Source: CAWFGW01 sp963815495 (GTDB lineage: Bacteria > Bacteroidota > Bacteroidia > Cytophagales > JAAEPT01). From it: a stretch of 64,000 nt of DNA. The position numbers and the translations under genes are program-made. This document shows, piece by piece, positions 44,293 to 51,722 of this stretch. The stretch spans positions 412,566 through 476,565 of the forward strand of contig CAWFGW010000028.1 of assembly GCA_963815495.1 (NCBI GenBank). The letters run 5' to 3'. The stretch's first letter is position 1, and every line of letters begins with the position of its first letter. Below the pieces are notes generated by a model, which had not been told where the DNA came from, searched no databases, and saw only the letters and a list, made by a program, of their open reading frames with translations.

Positions 44293-44514
44293 GATGATAT
44301 TTATTTAGTTAGTAAGCCCTTAAATATTAAAGCTGAAGAATCTATTTTAAGAGGTAAATCAGGAGAGATTTCTTTTCCAACTATAACCTCTTATGAATTA
44401 AGGGTGTTACGAGACTATGGGGTAAAGCCTAAAAATCTTACGACCAATCAATGGAAGGAGATAGTTGAGGAAATAAATTTAATGGAAAAACAGGGAATGT
44501 TTACTGTAAAGTAA
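44293..44514 (+). pseudogene. Orphan toxin C-terminal tip (start-less), cassette A
   Basis: An open frame of 73 codons without a start codon, lying between the REP and a small gene. It reads DDIYLVSKPLNIKAEES, then GKSGEISFPTITSYELRVL, then GVKPKNLTTNQWKEIVEEIN and ends MFTVK. The composition looks truly coding, and the position directly before a small soluble gene is that of a toxin tip displaced from its N-terminal part, as in CDI and Rhs orphan modules. It could be fused to an effector by recombination. No toxin family was recognised. Confidence 0.55.
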
Positions 44515-44523
44515 TTGACTGAG

Positions 44524-45006
44524 ATGATAACAATTCACCAAACTATTTTTCCGAAGATAAAAGAAGGAGTTCACCAAGGGCTTAGTTATTTAGTGGAGAA
44601 ATACGGATTTAAATTTTACGATGATATTGGACAAGTCAAGGCTTTTCAGCACTTTAGCTATGATGAGATTGAAGTAGTAAATAAAAACGATTTATACTTG
44701 TATGTTTATTGGAATATTTACGAGGGTTTAAATTTTGAAGTAAGAACAATGAGTTCTGATGAGTATGATTTTCAATATTTAGGCAATTTATATAGTAGCT
44801 ATATACCTGTTTCAGATAATGATATGCTAAAAGTTAGGAACAAAAAACGTAGAGAATGGCTGTCCCAGTTTCGAGACTTTTCTTTGATGGAGGAATATGA
44901 AAAAACAAATTTAGTCAAATACTTTGAATACTACGTTACCACTGAGCTCAAAATAGTTGAGAAATACTACCCTGAGATATTTGAGCGGGGCATTTTACCC
45001 GACTGA
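44524..45006 (+). CDS. Immunity protein candidate of orphan cassette A
   Basis: A soluble protein of 160 aa (MITIHQTIFPKIKEGV...), ending FERGILPD. I start it at the ATG at 44524; a TTG nine bases upstream in the same frame is also possible. It is acidic and aromatic-rich, with no signal peptide and no motif I recognise. It begins 9 bases after the stop of the orphan tip, the usual toxin-immunity spacing. A second orphan tip fragment overlaps or follows its stop. Confidence 0.5.
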   Translation: MITIHQTIFPKIKEGVHQGLSYLVEKYGFKFYDDIGQVKAFQHFSYDEIEVVNKNDLYLYVYWNIYEGLNFEVRTMSSDEYDFQYLGNLYSSYIPVSDNDMLKVRNKKRREWLSQFRDFSLMEEYEKTNLVKYFEYYVTTELKIVEKYYPEIFERGILPD

Positions 45007-45008
45007 CT

Positions 45009-45101
45009 CAGGGAGTGGGATACTCTGGAGGTGAATATCAAAATGTTATTACTAATGTTCCAAATTCTTGGATATTAAAAACGGATCCAGCATTCAAATG
45101 A
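45009..45101 (+). pseudogene. Orphan toxin C-terminal tip (start-less), cassette B
   Basis: A short open frame, in a different frame from the preceding gene, reads QGVGYSGGEYQNVITNVP, then NSWILKTDPAFK, then TGA. The TGA overlaps the ATG of the next small gene (ATGA at 45098-45101), which is strong evidence that this was the true end of a toxin gene coupled to its immunity gene. Only the last 30 or so residues survive. The composition (YSGG.EY, SWILKTDP) resembles ends of other polymorphic toxins, but no family is assigned. Confidence 0.5.
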
Positions 45102-45346
45102 AAATAGACAATATAATAAATGAAAAATTGATTACTCTAAAGTTTGAGTTAAAAAAAAGAGATAATCAAGCATATATTTTTTTTGACACAATTTTAATAG
45201 AATTAGAAACAATTGACAAAAGAAATAATGCGATTGAAAAATTAAGAAATTGCTATGCAATTACTCAATATGCAAATTTTAATTTCAAAGAAGAACAACT
45301 ATTGGGAGAATTAATAGAAATAATAAACAACGAAAGCCCGGTTTAG
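45098..45346 (+). CDS. Immunity protein candidate of orphan cassette B
   Basis: An 82-aa protein (MKIDNIINEKLITLKFELKK..., ending INNESPV). I choose the ATG at 45098, which overlaps the orphan tip stop by 4 bp, not an ATG 30 bases upstream that would run through the tip sequence. It is soluble and helical with no known motif. The gene ends inside a strong hairpin. Function is inferred from position only. Confidence 0.5.
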   Translation: MKIDNIINEKLITLKFELKKRDNQAYIFFDTILIELETIDKRNNAIEKLRNCYAITQYANFNFKEEQLLGELIEIINNESPV

Positions 45347-45357
45347 TCGGGCTTTCG
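45331..45357 (+). terminator. Intrinsic terminator over the end of the cassette B immunity gene
   Basis: A 10-bp perfect stem (CGAAAGCCCG with CGGGCTTTCG) and 7-base loop that contains the TAG stop of the immunity gene. It is followed by CATTTCC, so the U-tract is weak. It would close the first effector transcript. Confidence 0.65.
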
Positions 45358-45436
45358 CATTTCCGTCCCATCAGTGACCACAGGCACGAGGAATAAAGCA
45401 ATTAGTTTTAAGATAAGTGAAATCATCAAAGATAAC

Positions 45437-45600
45437 CCGCTCGGGCGCATTTAGCGTAGCGTAATGCGTTCGGATATTTTATAGCACCTGCCTTGTCGGC
45501 AGACAGGTTTGCAATGCGGTTTTATTACATTAGTTTGTCTGTTTAATGTATTATAAATACACTAAAAGATGCGATCGCAATGCAATTGCGACCGAGCGGG
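45437..45600. repeat. Second palindromic repeat family, copy 1
   Basis: A 164-bp element with CCCGCTCGG at its left end and CCGAGCGGG at its right end (9-bp inverted ends). Inside are a CCTGCC...GGCAG dyad and TCGCAAT-GCA-ATTGCGA. The core (GCAATGC, TTAC/GCACATTAGT, TGTCTGTTTAATGT, ATAAATACAC) matches 50463-50590. Both copies lie after toxin-immunity pairs. Confidence 0.7.
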
Positions 45601-45631
45601 ACTCATATTTCCCAAAAAAAAATTAAAAAGA

Positions 45632-45952
45632 ATGGAAACTTTAAAATATATAATCAAACCAACAATTTTATTTGAAAATAAGGAATTGTGGATTTTTAAT
45701 AATGAAATTCTTGATATGCCCTTTTCAATGATAGAGGATGGTATAGAAAGTTGCCGAAGAGTAATGAGTGAAGAATACCCAGAAATGGCTTGGGGCTTAG
45801 AAGTGTCTGAATTATCGATACATAAAGAAACGAGTACTTTAGAATATCACGGGAAGTTTGTGGCAGAAATACCTACGGTAGAAATTTACAATATGCTTAA
45901 AGCGTATCGAGATAAATTAAGAGATTATGAAAATGAAAATAATATTTCATAA
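45632..45952 (+). CDS. Small hypothetical protein, orphan immunity candidate
   Basis: A 106-aa soluble protein (METLKYIIKPTILFENKELW..., ending YENENNIS). I start it at the ATG at 45632; the frame is open 63 bases further upstream, but those codons fall in the repeat element and are unlikely to be translated. It is acidic, with alternating strands and two helices (SMIEDGIESCRRVMSEE, YNMLKAYRDKLRDY). Its size and position among toxin cassettes suggest an immunity gene whose toxin tip was lost. No family was recognised. Confidence 0.5.
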   Translation: METLKYIIKPTILFENKELWIFNNEILDMPFSMIEDGIESCRRVMSEEYPEMAWGLEVSELSIHKETSTLEYHGKFVAEIPTVEIYNMLKAYRDKLRDYENENNIS

Positions 45953-45967
45953 ATGAAACATTCCCCT

Positions 45968-46000
45968 GTTCCCGCCATGCTACATGGTGGTTGGTAAGTA
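45968..46000 (+). repeat. Solo REP element, copy 3
   Basis: GTTCCCGCCATGC-TA-CATGGTGGTTGG is a REP like those flanking the RAYT gene, with a shorter loop. It is followed by GTAAGTAAACTTAAAACCGC, which is also found after the copy at 51693. It marks the left end of a block of about 285 bp that recurs there. Confidence 0.75.
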
Positions 46001-46020
46001 AACTTAAAACCGCTAACTTT

Positions 46021-46256
46021 GTTTTATATGGAGAAATCATAAACCTGCCTGCCGGCATGAGGCAGGTTTTACACTTTAAAAGACTATTACGAAAGAAATT
46101 TTTTCTAACTAAAAACTGTCTTGCCGCTACGAGAGGAATTAAACTAAAACTGGAATTACAATATATACACCCCAGAAGGCAACTACAGTACTATTTTCTA
46201 AAAGGCGTATTATAAAAACGAACAAATTTTGACTTCTAATTACTGGCTTAAATAAA
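46021..46256 (+). pseudogene. Decayed copy of the fibronectin-gene tail before effector 2
   Basis: The stretch from about 46085 to 46253 is homologous to the 3' end of the fibronectin-like gene (around 39160-39316): GAAGGCAACTACAGTA, AAAGGCGTATTATAAAAACG and the exact stop context CTTCTAATTACTGGCTTAAA are shared, but the frame is broken. Effector 2 follows with the same spacing as effector 1 after the intact gene. A dyad AAACCTGCC/GGCAGGTTT lies at 46041-46069. This is a footprint of segmental duplication of the fibronectin-effector junction. A 74-codon frame can be read through it, but it is not a gene. Confidence 0.75.
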
Positions 46257-49200
46257 ATGGTGAAAACCCATCATACTAGTTTTTTAAAAAGTGTAGCGCA
46301 GATGCTAGGGAAGCTACACCGGCTTAAACTCCTACTTTTGGTGATTTTTGCATTGCTAATAAGCACGTCCTCATTTTCTCAAAACGTTTATGATAACCTA
46401 GACACCACCGCAGCAGGGAGAGCTACTAGAAAACAGCAAATAAACAGCCTTCGCAAACAGGTTTTAACCTTTATAGATGAGTTTGCAGATGAAGAGATGT
46501 TTGACAAAAGTCTGGAAACAAGAAGACTAGGAAAAAACAGAACCCTGATCGACAGCCTGGAAAGCTACTATGACCAAATAGGCATAGACTTTCTAACCCT
46601 TACGAAGCTGAACATCAACCAGTTTTGGGCCGAAGCCTTTAGTAGCCGCAAAGCCTACTCGGTAAACGGTAAAATAGACACCCTGCAATTGCTCAATAAA
46701 ACAGGTAGAACCGTGCTGTTTAAACTGCAAATAGACAGCGTAAGTTCTATGAACGACTTTAAGATAAACTCTCAAGTTATTTTTGGAGAATCGTTTAAAA
46801 CCTTTTTAGCAGATAAAAATATTCTAGGGCTAGAAGCCGAAATAAATAATTATTTACAACAGAACCTCAATAAACAGACCGCTAACTCGCCCGATCAGTA
46901 CCGTCAACCCGTGGCAGAAGCCATGAGCTGGATTTACCAACTCTTTCTAGCAAAAATACCAACAGAAGCACGCCAAGAACTACTCAACCAACGGGATGCG
47001 GAAGACCTCGCAGACGAAGTGTTTACACACGCCTACACCAACTTTAAAGTAGACTTTATAAACCCCACCTATGGCATAGATAGCTACAAAGCTACTTACG
47101 GAACCGCATGGGAAAACAATTACCAACACGGTTTCCTATCAGACGGTAAAAGTTATGCCATACCCTATGTATCCCTCAACCTACAAGCAACAGATAATTT
47201 CCTGCAAGCCCATTTTACCAACACCAAAAAAGACACCCTAAAAATAAAACACCTTAGGTTTAAGAACAAAGACGGCAGCTACATCCCCCCAAACCACATA
47301 ACAATAATAGATGACTACACGGTACAAATAAACCTGACAGCGATTACCAGTAAAGACTACCTGTACGCTTGTTGGGGAGAAAAGAAGTTAGGAAAAGTAA
47401 GAATACAGCCCTTCCAGCCGCTAGAAAAAAAAGTAATGCTAGTGCCAGTAGGCAAAGACCTCAACGGAGCCGAACTACAAGCAATACAAACAACGCTAGA
47501 TAAGGTTTACAAACAAGCCGTTTGCAATTGGCAAGTAGACATACAAGAGGTATACACACCAACAGAAGCCATTAACTTAACTATACCGGCAGATGAAGGG
47601 CTAAACCAGTACAGCCGGCAGATGCGGGAATTTGCTCGTACCTATACCACCGAAAAAAACATACAACTCCGCAATACCTACCTGATATTTATAATAGACG
47701 GCTTCATAAAAGAAACAGACGGCACACCAAGCGATGAAAACGGTTATATGCCCAGAGGCAGAGACTTGGGTTTTGTAACCCACCACAGTCTAGAACAAAC
47801 AAAAGGCATCACCCTAGCCCATGAACTGGGACACGGAGCCTTTGGGCTAAAACACTCCTGGAAAGACGAAGGCCCAGCCATAGGAAAGTCAGATAACCTG
47901 ATGGACTATACCGCAAATGCCACCCACCTCAACCACAAACAGTGGAAAGCTATTCATAACCCACTGCCTACGGTGAGTTATTTGGATAAGGTGGAAGAGG
48001 GGAAAGTGGTGGATAAATTTAAATTAGTATTCTACGAAATACTGTTCTCTAAAATTAAAAAGCATGGAAAAAATGTAGAATATGCTTGGGGGGATTATTG
48101 GAAGTACAGTGAGAATCATATAGAAGATTTTAACTATGATAAATCAAGATACCCTACATATAAACCATTTTATATTGGAGTAACAAGTCAACTTTGGGCT
48201 AATGTAGATTTTAGCAAAGCAACGGTTACATTTAAAGAAAGTGCTGATGTAAGACTAACGGGGATTACTGATAATATAGAGTTTGATGACATTAAAATCA
48301 TTTTTAAAGAAACAAATAGTGAAAAAGTCGCTCTTGAATTTGATATTAACAGCTTAGAGGGAGTGAAACTTTTTCAAGAAAAAACAGGCTATACAACGCT
48401 TTATGATAAAGCTAAAGAAATTGCATTAAACGAATTAAAAAATCACATTGACGAAAAGAAAGATAGGGATGAAATAGAAGATTTGGCTCGTTTCTTAGGT
48501 AAAGAAGTCATGCCAGAACTTGGTAATATTCATCGGATTAAAATCGTGGAAGATTTTGCTAAGAATGGAGATTATGATGAGGAATTTGTGTTTTACTGTT
48601 TTGAAACTCTTGCCAAAGAAAATATAGATGATTTTCATACTAGCTTAACTTCTCCCAATAAAGAGGAATGTATTTTAGATCAGCTTATTGTTAGGTTTAG
48701 TGATTATCAATCATCAGTTACTAATAATGACAACAACTATTCTTTGTTCATAGATTTATTAGTAGAACAAATTACAAAAGCTGATTATTCATCTAATAAA
48801 ATCACCCAACTCGTTAAACAGTTAACAACCGATATTCAATCTAATTATAATAATAAATTAAATGTGTTTTTGTGGGACGGAAGTAAAGTTGATTTAGGGT
48901 TTTATGACCGCTATTTTGAAGGTAATTTTTTAGCAGATTATAAACAGTTAACAGTATTAAAATCTCGTTGTGCTAACATTAATATTAGTGAAAAACAGTA
49001 CCGAAGGCTTCCTACACAATACGGGGGATATGACCCCCAAAAACCTTCTTTGGTAGCAGGAGTAAGTTACATGCCCTTAAACGATTGGGTGTTTTTAATT
49101 AATACCAAAACAAACATAGTAAATGCGGTTCCAGCTATATACTTGTATTTCTTAATAGATGAGAATAATAACAAAAGAATAGGTTCAGTAATAGATGTCA

Positions 49201-50039
49201 GTATACATTTAGCATCAATAGCAATTGGAGTGGGTGAAATTTCTGCTGCATCTAGTGCCTTAAGGGTGTTTTTAGCAGTTACAGACGTAACAAATGCTTC
49301 AGCTCAACTAGCAGATATAGCTTTTCAAGATGAGGTGAAAGATTTGTTGGGAGAAAATTATCAAGATTTCAAGGTAGTAACTTCTGTTTTAGATGTAGTT
49401 GGTGTTGGAGCGGTTTCTTTACCTGTATTTTATAAAAGTGCAACTAAATTAAAGGAAACGCTTAGTTCTATTAATTTCTCTGCATTAAAGGATAGTAAAA
49501 CTCGCTTGTTTTTAGAGGATTTGAATTTAAAATTAGGAGGGGTTAACCTACAAGGGGCGAGTGTCAGTTTGTTTAAGGTAGATAATACATTAAAATCAGC
49601 TGATGAAATGGCTGGGGTTTTAATAAATGGAGAATATAAACTAAATCCAACAGCGAAGAATGTTACTGAACTTAAAAAAAATCCTTCAGGAGCTATGAAA
49701 TTAGATCAAAGTGCAGGAAGTTTATTAAATGGTCAATATATGTATGTTGTAGATGAAACTGATAATATTATAATAGGAACAAGGGCTAAAGGATTTGATT
49801 TTTCAGTGCCTGATGGCAAGGCTCCTCATCCAACTTTGATTGGAGGAGTTGATCCAACTGTTAAAACGGCTGGTATAATTGAATTTAGAGCTGGCAAAAT
49901 ATATAAAGTAGATAATGTATCTGGTCATTATAAACCTTCTTCTCAATCTCTTATAAATGCTAAAACACTATTCAATCAGAAATTTTCTACCAATAATTTT
50001 TCTGATGATTTTCAAGGATTTATTCTGTTTTCAAACTAA
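46257..50039 (+). CDS. Polymorphic effector 2: same N-terminal region, different C-terminal toxin region
   Basis: A 1260-aa secreted protein. Residues 1-578, including the signal peptide and the metzincin-like site (H522, E523, H526, H533; Met-turn NLMDY), are nearly identical to effector 1, with about ten differences seen (for example QRLKPL to HRLKLL, NIQG to NILG, AATM to AEAM). After PTVSYLD the sequence is unrelated. The variable part holds a helical hydrophobic segment (VIDVSIHLASIAIGVGEISA) and a C-terminal domain with GKAPHPTLIGGVDPTVKTAG, IEFRAGKIYKVDNVSGHYKP. From memory this AG-x(n)-G-x-I...SGHYxP pattern recurs at the ends of other bacterial toxin-like proteins and in plant IQM proteins. 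There is no T9SS domain. An immunity candidate follows. Confidence 0.72.
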   Translation: MVKTHHTSFLKSVAQMLGKLHRLKLLLLVIFALLISTSSFSQNVYDNLDTTAAGRATRKQQINSLRKQVLTFIDEFADEEMFDKSLETRRLGKNRTLIDSLESYYDQIGIDFLTLTKLNINQFWAEAFSSRKAYSVNGKIDTLQLLNKTGRTVLFKLQIDSVSSMNDFKINSQVIFGESFKTFLADKNILGLEAEINNYLQQNLNKQTANSPDQYRQPVAEAMSWIYQLFLAKIPTEARQELLNQRDAEDLADEVFTHAYTNFKVDFINPTYGIDSYKATYGTAWENNYQHGFLSDGKSYAIPYVSLNLQATDNFLQAHFTNTKKDTLKIKHLRFKNKDGSYIPPNHITIIDDYTVQINLTAITSKDYLYACWGEKKLGKVRIQPFQPLEKKVMLVPVGKDLNGAELQAIQTTLDKVYKQAVCNWQVDIQEVYTPTEAINLTIPADEGLNQYSRQMREFARTYTTEKNIQLRNTYLIFIIDGFIKETDGTPSDENGYMPRGRDLGFVTHHSLEQTKGITLAHELGHGAFGLKHSWKDEGPAIGKSDNLMDYTANATHLNHKQWKAIHNPLPTVSYLDKVEEGKVVDKFKLVFYEILFSKIKKHGKNVEYAWGDYWKYSENHIEDFNYDKSRYPTYKPFYIGVTSQLWANVDFSKATVTFKESADVRLTGITDNIEFDDIKIIFKETNSEKVALEFDINSLEGVKLFQEKTGYTTLYDKAKEIALNELKNHIDEKKDRDEIEDLARFLGKEVMPELGNIHRIKIVEDFAKNGDYDEEFVFYCFETLAKENIDDFHTSLTSPNKEECILDQLIVRFSDYQSSVTNNDNNYSLFIDLLVEQITKADYSSNKITQLVKQLTTDIQSNYNNKLNVFLWDGSKVDLGFYDRYFEGNFLADYKQLTVLKSRCANINISEKQYRRLPTQYGGYDPQKPSLVAGVSYMPLNDWVFLINTKTNIVNAVPAIYLYFLIDENNNKRIGSVIDVSIHLASIAIGVGEISAASSALRVFLAVTDVTNASAQLADIAFQDEVKDLLGENYQDFKVVTSVLDVVGVGAVSLPVFYKSATKLKETLSSINFSALKDSKTRLFLEDLNLKLGGVNLQGASVSLFKVDNTLKSADEMAGVLINGEYKLNPTAKNVTELKKNPSGAMKLDQSAGSLLNGQYMYVVDETDNIIIGTRAKGFDFSVPDGKAPHPTLIGGVDPTVKTAGIIEFRAGKIYKVDNVSGHYKPSSQSLINAKTLFNQKFSTNNFSDDFQGFILFSN

Positions 50040-50045
50040 ATAATT

Positions 50046-50465
50046 ATGGAAGATTTTCTTAATAAATGGGTTTATCTTGAAACTCTTTATTACAAAAGCG
50101 ATTTTCAAGAAATTAATAAGCTGGAATATATTCACCCAGAAGATAGAGATTTTGTGAAAAATAATCTGACTAATACTTTTTATCAATGTCTTGGAATTGA
50201 AGATAATTACTTGACTATAAAATCGAAAAAATATAAGTTGCGAATTAAACCAAATGTAATAAAAGGTTATTTACCTTCCCCTAAATTTAATTGGGGAGAT
50301 AAAGTTTTTCAAGTTAATAAGCCGGAAGCACAAGCAGTAATTGATGATTTTTTTTGGCATAATAAAGATCAGAAATACTATTATCACATCATTGTAAAAG
50401 GAAAGCGAAAATCGAATAGATACTCTGAAACAGAATTAATGGTTAACCCGATAGGTCACATCTAG
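50046..50465 (+). CDS. Immunity protein candidate for effector 2
   Basis: A 139-aa soluble protein (MEDFLNKWVYLETLYYKSDF..., ending ELMVNPIGHI) without signal peptide. It starts 6 bases after the effector 2 stop. It is rich in Lys, Tyr and Trp; no motif is recognised. Its end merges into the second copy of the palindromic repeat family. The role is inferred from position. Confidence 0.5.
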   Translation: MEDFLNKWVYLETLYYKSDFQEINKLEYIHPEDRDFVKNNLTNTFYQCLGIEDNYLTIKSKKYKLRIKPNVIKGYLPSPKFNWGDKVFQVNKPEAQAVIDDFFWHNKDQKYYYHIIVKGKRKSNRYSETELMVNPIGHI

Positions 50466-50590
50466 CGAAGTGTAATGCGATTTTATCATTTATAGCATTT
50501 GCAATGCAGTTTTAGCACATTAGTATGTCTGTTTAATGTGTCATAAATACACAAAAAGATTCGTTCGCAATGCAATTGCGAACGAGCAGG
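50463..50590. repeat. Second palindromic repeat family, copy 2
   Basis: Shorter copy of the 45437-45600 element. It contains a perfect 11-bp hairpin, TCGTTCGCAAT (50561-50571) and ATTGCGAACGA (50575-50585), loop GCA. It begins at the stop of the effector 2 immunity candidate. Soon after it (50605-50637), TATACTTAAGTTATATTGC looks like a diverged copy of the two-hairpin repeat seen at 26540-28880. Confidence 0.7.
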
Positions 50591-50648
50591 TGTTTGATTT
50601 TGTATACTTAAGTTATATTGCTTAATTAAGAGAGTTTAAAAAAATCGT

Positions 50649-51053
50649 ATGAAAATTTTCGGTAGTATATTGTTTCTGCTTTTTATTGGCGTAGTTGTAG
50701 TGTTAAGAATATCAAAATCAGTAAATACATTTACAGAAAAGAAGACAGCAAAATCAACTTTAGAAATTCCAGAAATAAGCTACCATTTAGAATTTGACAA
50801 AAATCTTATTATAGCTGAAGCAGAAGTTCAAGATGATATTACAGCATTTGATAAAATGAATCTGAATGCTAATTTTTACAGAAAGGTGCGAATGGATCCA
50901 TTTTTAGATAACATCAGTGTAGATACATTGTTTTTAGAGTTTACATTTTTAAATGAATTAGGAGCCATAATTGACCAAGAAAAAACTACAATGATTAAAC
51001 AAGATACCTCGTGGGTTTTTATTCCATCCGCGCAGGGTCACTCCCCAGAGTGA
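50649..51053 (+). CDS. Small membrane-anchored hypothetical protein
   Basis: A 134-aa protein with one N-terminal membrane helix (ILFLLFIGVVVVLRI, residues about 7-21) and a periplasmic or cytoplasmic domain of about 105 residues with beta pattern (STLEIPEISYHLEFDKNLII, VDTLFLEFTFLNEL). No family was recognised. The last codons and stop lie inside a strong palindrome at 51031-51060, so the original C-terminus may have been replaced by the palindrome. It lies among immunity candidates and may be a membrane-type immunity protein, but this is a guess. Confidence 0.45.
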   Translation: MKIFGSILFLLFIGVVVVLRISKSVNTFTEKKTAKSTLEIPEISYHLEFDKNLIIAEAEVQDDITAFDKMNLNANFYRKVRMDPFLDNISVDTLFLEFTFLNELGAIIDQEKTTMIKQDTSWVFIPSAQGHSPE

Positions 51054-51060
51054 CTCTGCG
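51031..51060. repeat. Palindrome over a gene end
   Basis: CGCAGGGTCACTC pairs with GAGTGACTCTGCG (12 of 13 positions, the other a G-T pair) around CCCA. It has no T-run, so it is more like a dispersed palindrome than a terminator. It includes the stop codon of the preceding gene. Confidence 0.55.
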
Positions 51061-51100
51061 CAGCTAGGAGTGTTAGATTGTCCTAACTATTAGAAAAGAT

Positions 51101-51673
51101 ATGAAAGTGGAATATTACGAAAGTAATCACATGCTGATAGTGATTTCAAATGATGAGTTTTATTTACCATCCGATTTATATGGATATAGTAACATAAAAA
51201 AGTTGTTTGTCAAGGGTCCTTTGTTAGATTTAGATCAAAAAATATACTCTTTTACTGAGTTAGAATTATTGTCGATTGAGGGGGGGGTATTTGATGTTCT
51301 ACCTTGTGGGTTGAGTAATTTAAAAAATCTTAAAAGTCTTGAGTTAAAAAGAATACCTTTTTCAAGTATTAGTGCTGAGATTTGGGAATTGAAAGAATTA
51401 AAGCATTTAATACTTTTAGAGTGTAATGTAAAAGAAGTTCCTCATGAAATAAATAATTTGACGAATTTGATAAGGTTAGATTTATCCCTCAATCATATTT
51501 CTAAATTTTATGGAGATTTTTCTCGATTTTCAAAACTAAAAAAGCTGTTCTTACAATATTCAGGTATACAGGTAGATGATAAAATAATTAAGTCATTACC
51601 AAGTTTGAAAAGTCTTTGGCTGGAGAAAGATTATACTGTGAAACTTTCTTCTCATTTGATTGAATGGGTTTGA
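51101..51673 (+). CDS. Leucine-rich repeat protein, immunity candidate
   Basis: A 190-aa cytoplasmic protein with about five LRR units from residue 65: LEL-LSIEGGVFDVLPCGL, LKSLELKRIPFSSISAEI, LKHLILLECNVKEVPHEI, LIRLDLSLNHISKFYGDF and LKKLFLQYSGIQVDD. Each has the LxxLxLxxN/C-x-x-L pattern with 22-24 residue spacing. There is no signal peptide. LRR proteins are known among immunity proteins of polymorphic toxin loci, and the position between a small membrane protein and a REP element fits. No toxin tip is seen before it, so it would be an orphan. Another binding role is possible. Confidence 0.6.
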   Translation: MKVEYYESNHMLIVISNDEFYLPSDLYGYSNIKKLFVKGPLLDLDQKIYSFTELELLSIEGGVFDVLPCGLSNLKNLKSLELKRIPFSSISAEIWELKELKHLILLECNVKEVPHEINNLTNLIRLDLSLNHISKFYGDFSRFSKLKKLFLQYSGIQVDDKIIKSLPSLKSLWLEKDYTVKLSSHLIEWV

Positions 51674-51692
51674 CAACATGTAAACTTCTCCC

Positions 51693-51722
51693 CGTTCCCG
51701 CCATGCTCTGCATGGGGGTTGG
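51693..51722 (+). repeat. Solo REP element, copy 4
   Basis: CGTTCCCGCCATGC-TCT-GCATGGGGGTTGG is nearly identical to the left REP of the RAYT unit. It is followed by GTAAGTAAACTTAAAACCGC, as at 45968. It starts the second copy of the REP plus fibronectin-tail block. Confidence 0.8.

Noticed and set aside
44293..44514. ATG at 44294 as the start of a small gene after the RAYT
   Set aside because: That ATG is in a frame that stops after a few codons; the coding-like frame here has no start, which supports the orphan-tip reading.
45991..46215. Plus-strand open frame of 74 codons before effector 2
   Set aside because: It runs through a REP, a palindrome and a decayed, out-of-frame copy of the fibronectin-gene tail, and it recurs in the same state at 51747-51944. 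It is a by-product of the duplicated block.
39654..47786. Identical minus-strand frames of about 60 codons within both effector genes
   Set aside because: They lie opposite the conserved effector coding DNA and are identical only because that DNA is duplicated.
39318..50039. T9SS delivery of the effectors through their own sorting domain
   Set aside because: Neither effector ends in a type A or B sorting domain; their C-termini are the variable region. T9SS could still act through a partner, but the sequence does not show it.
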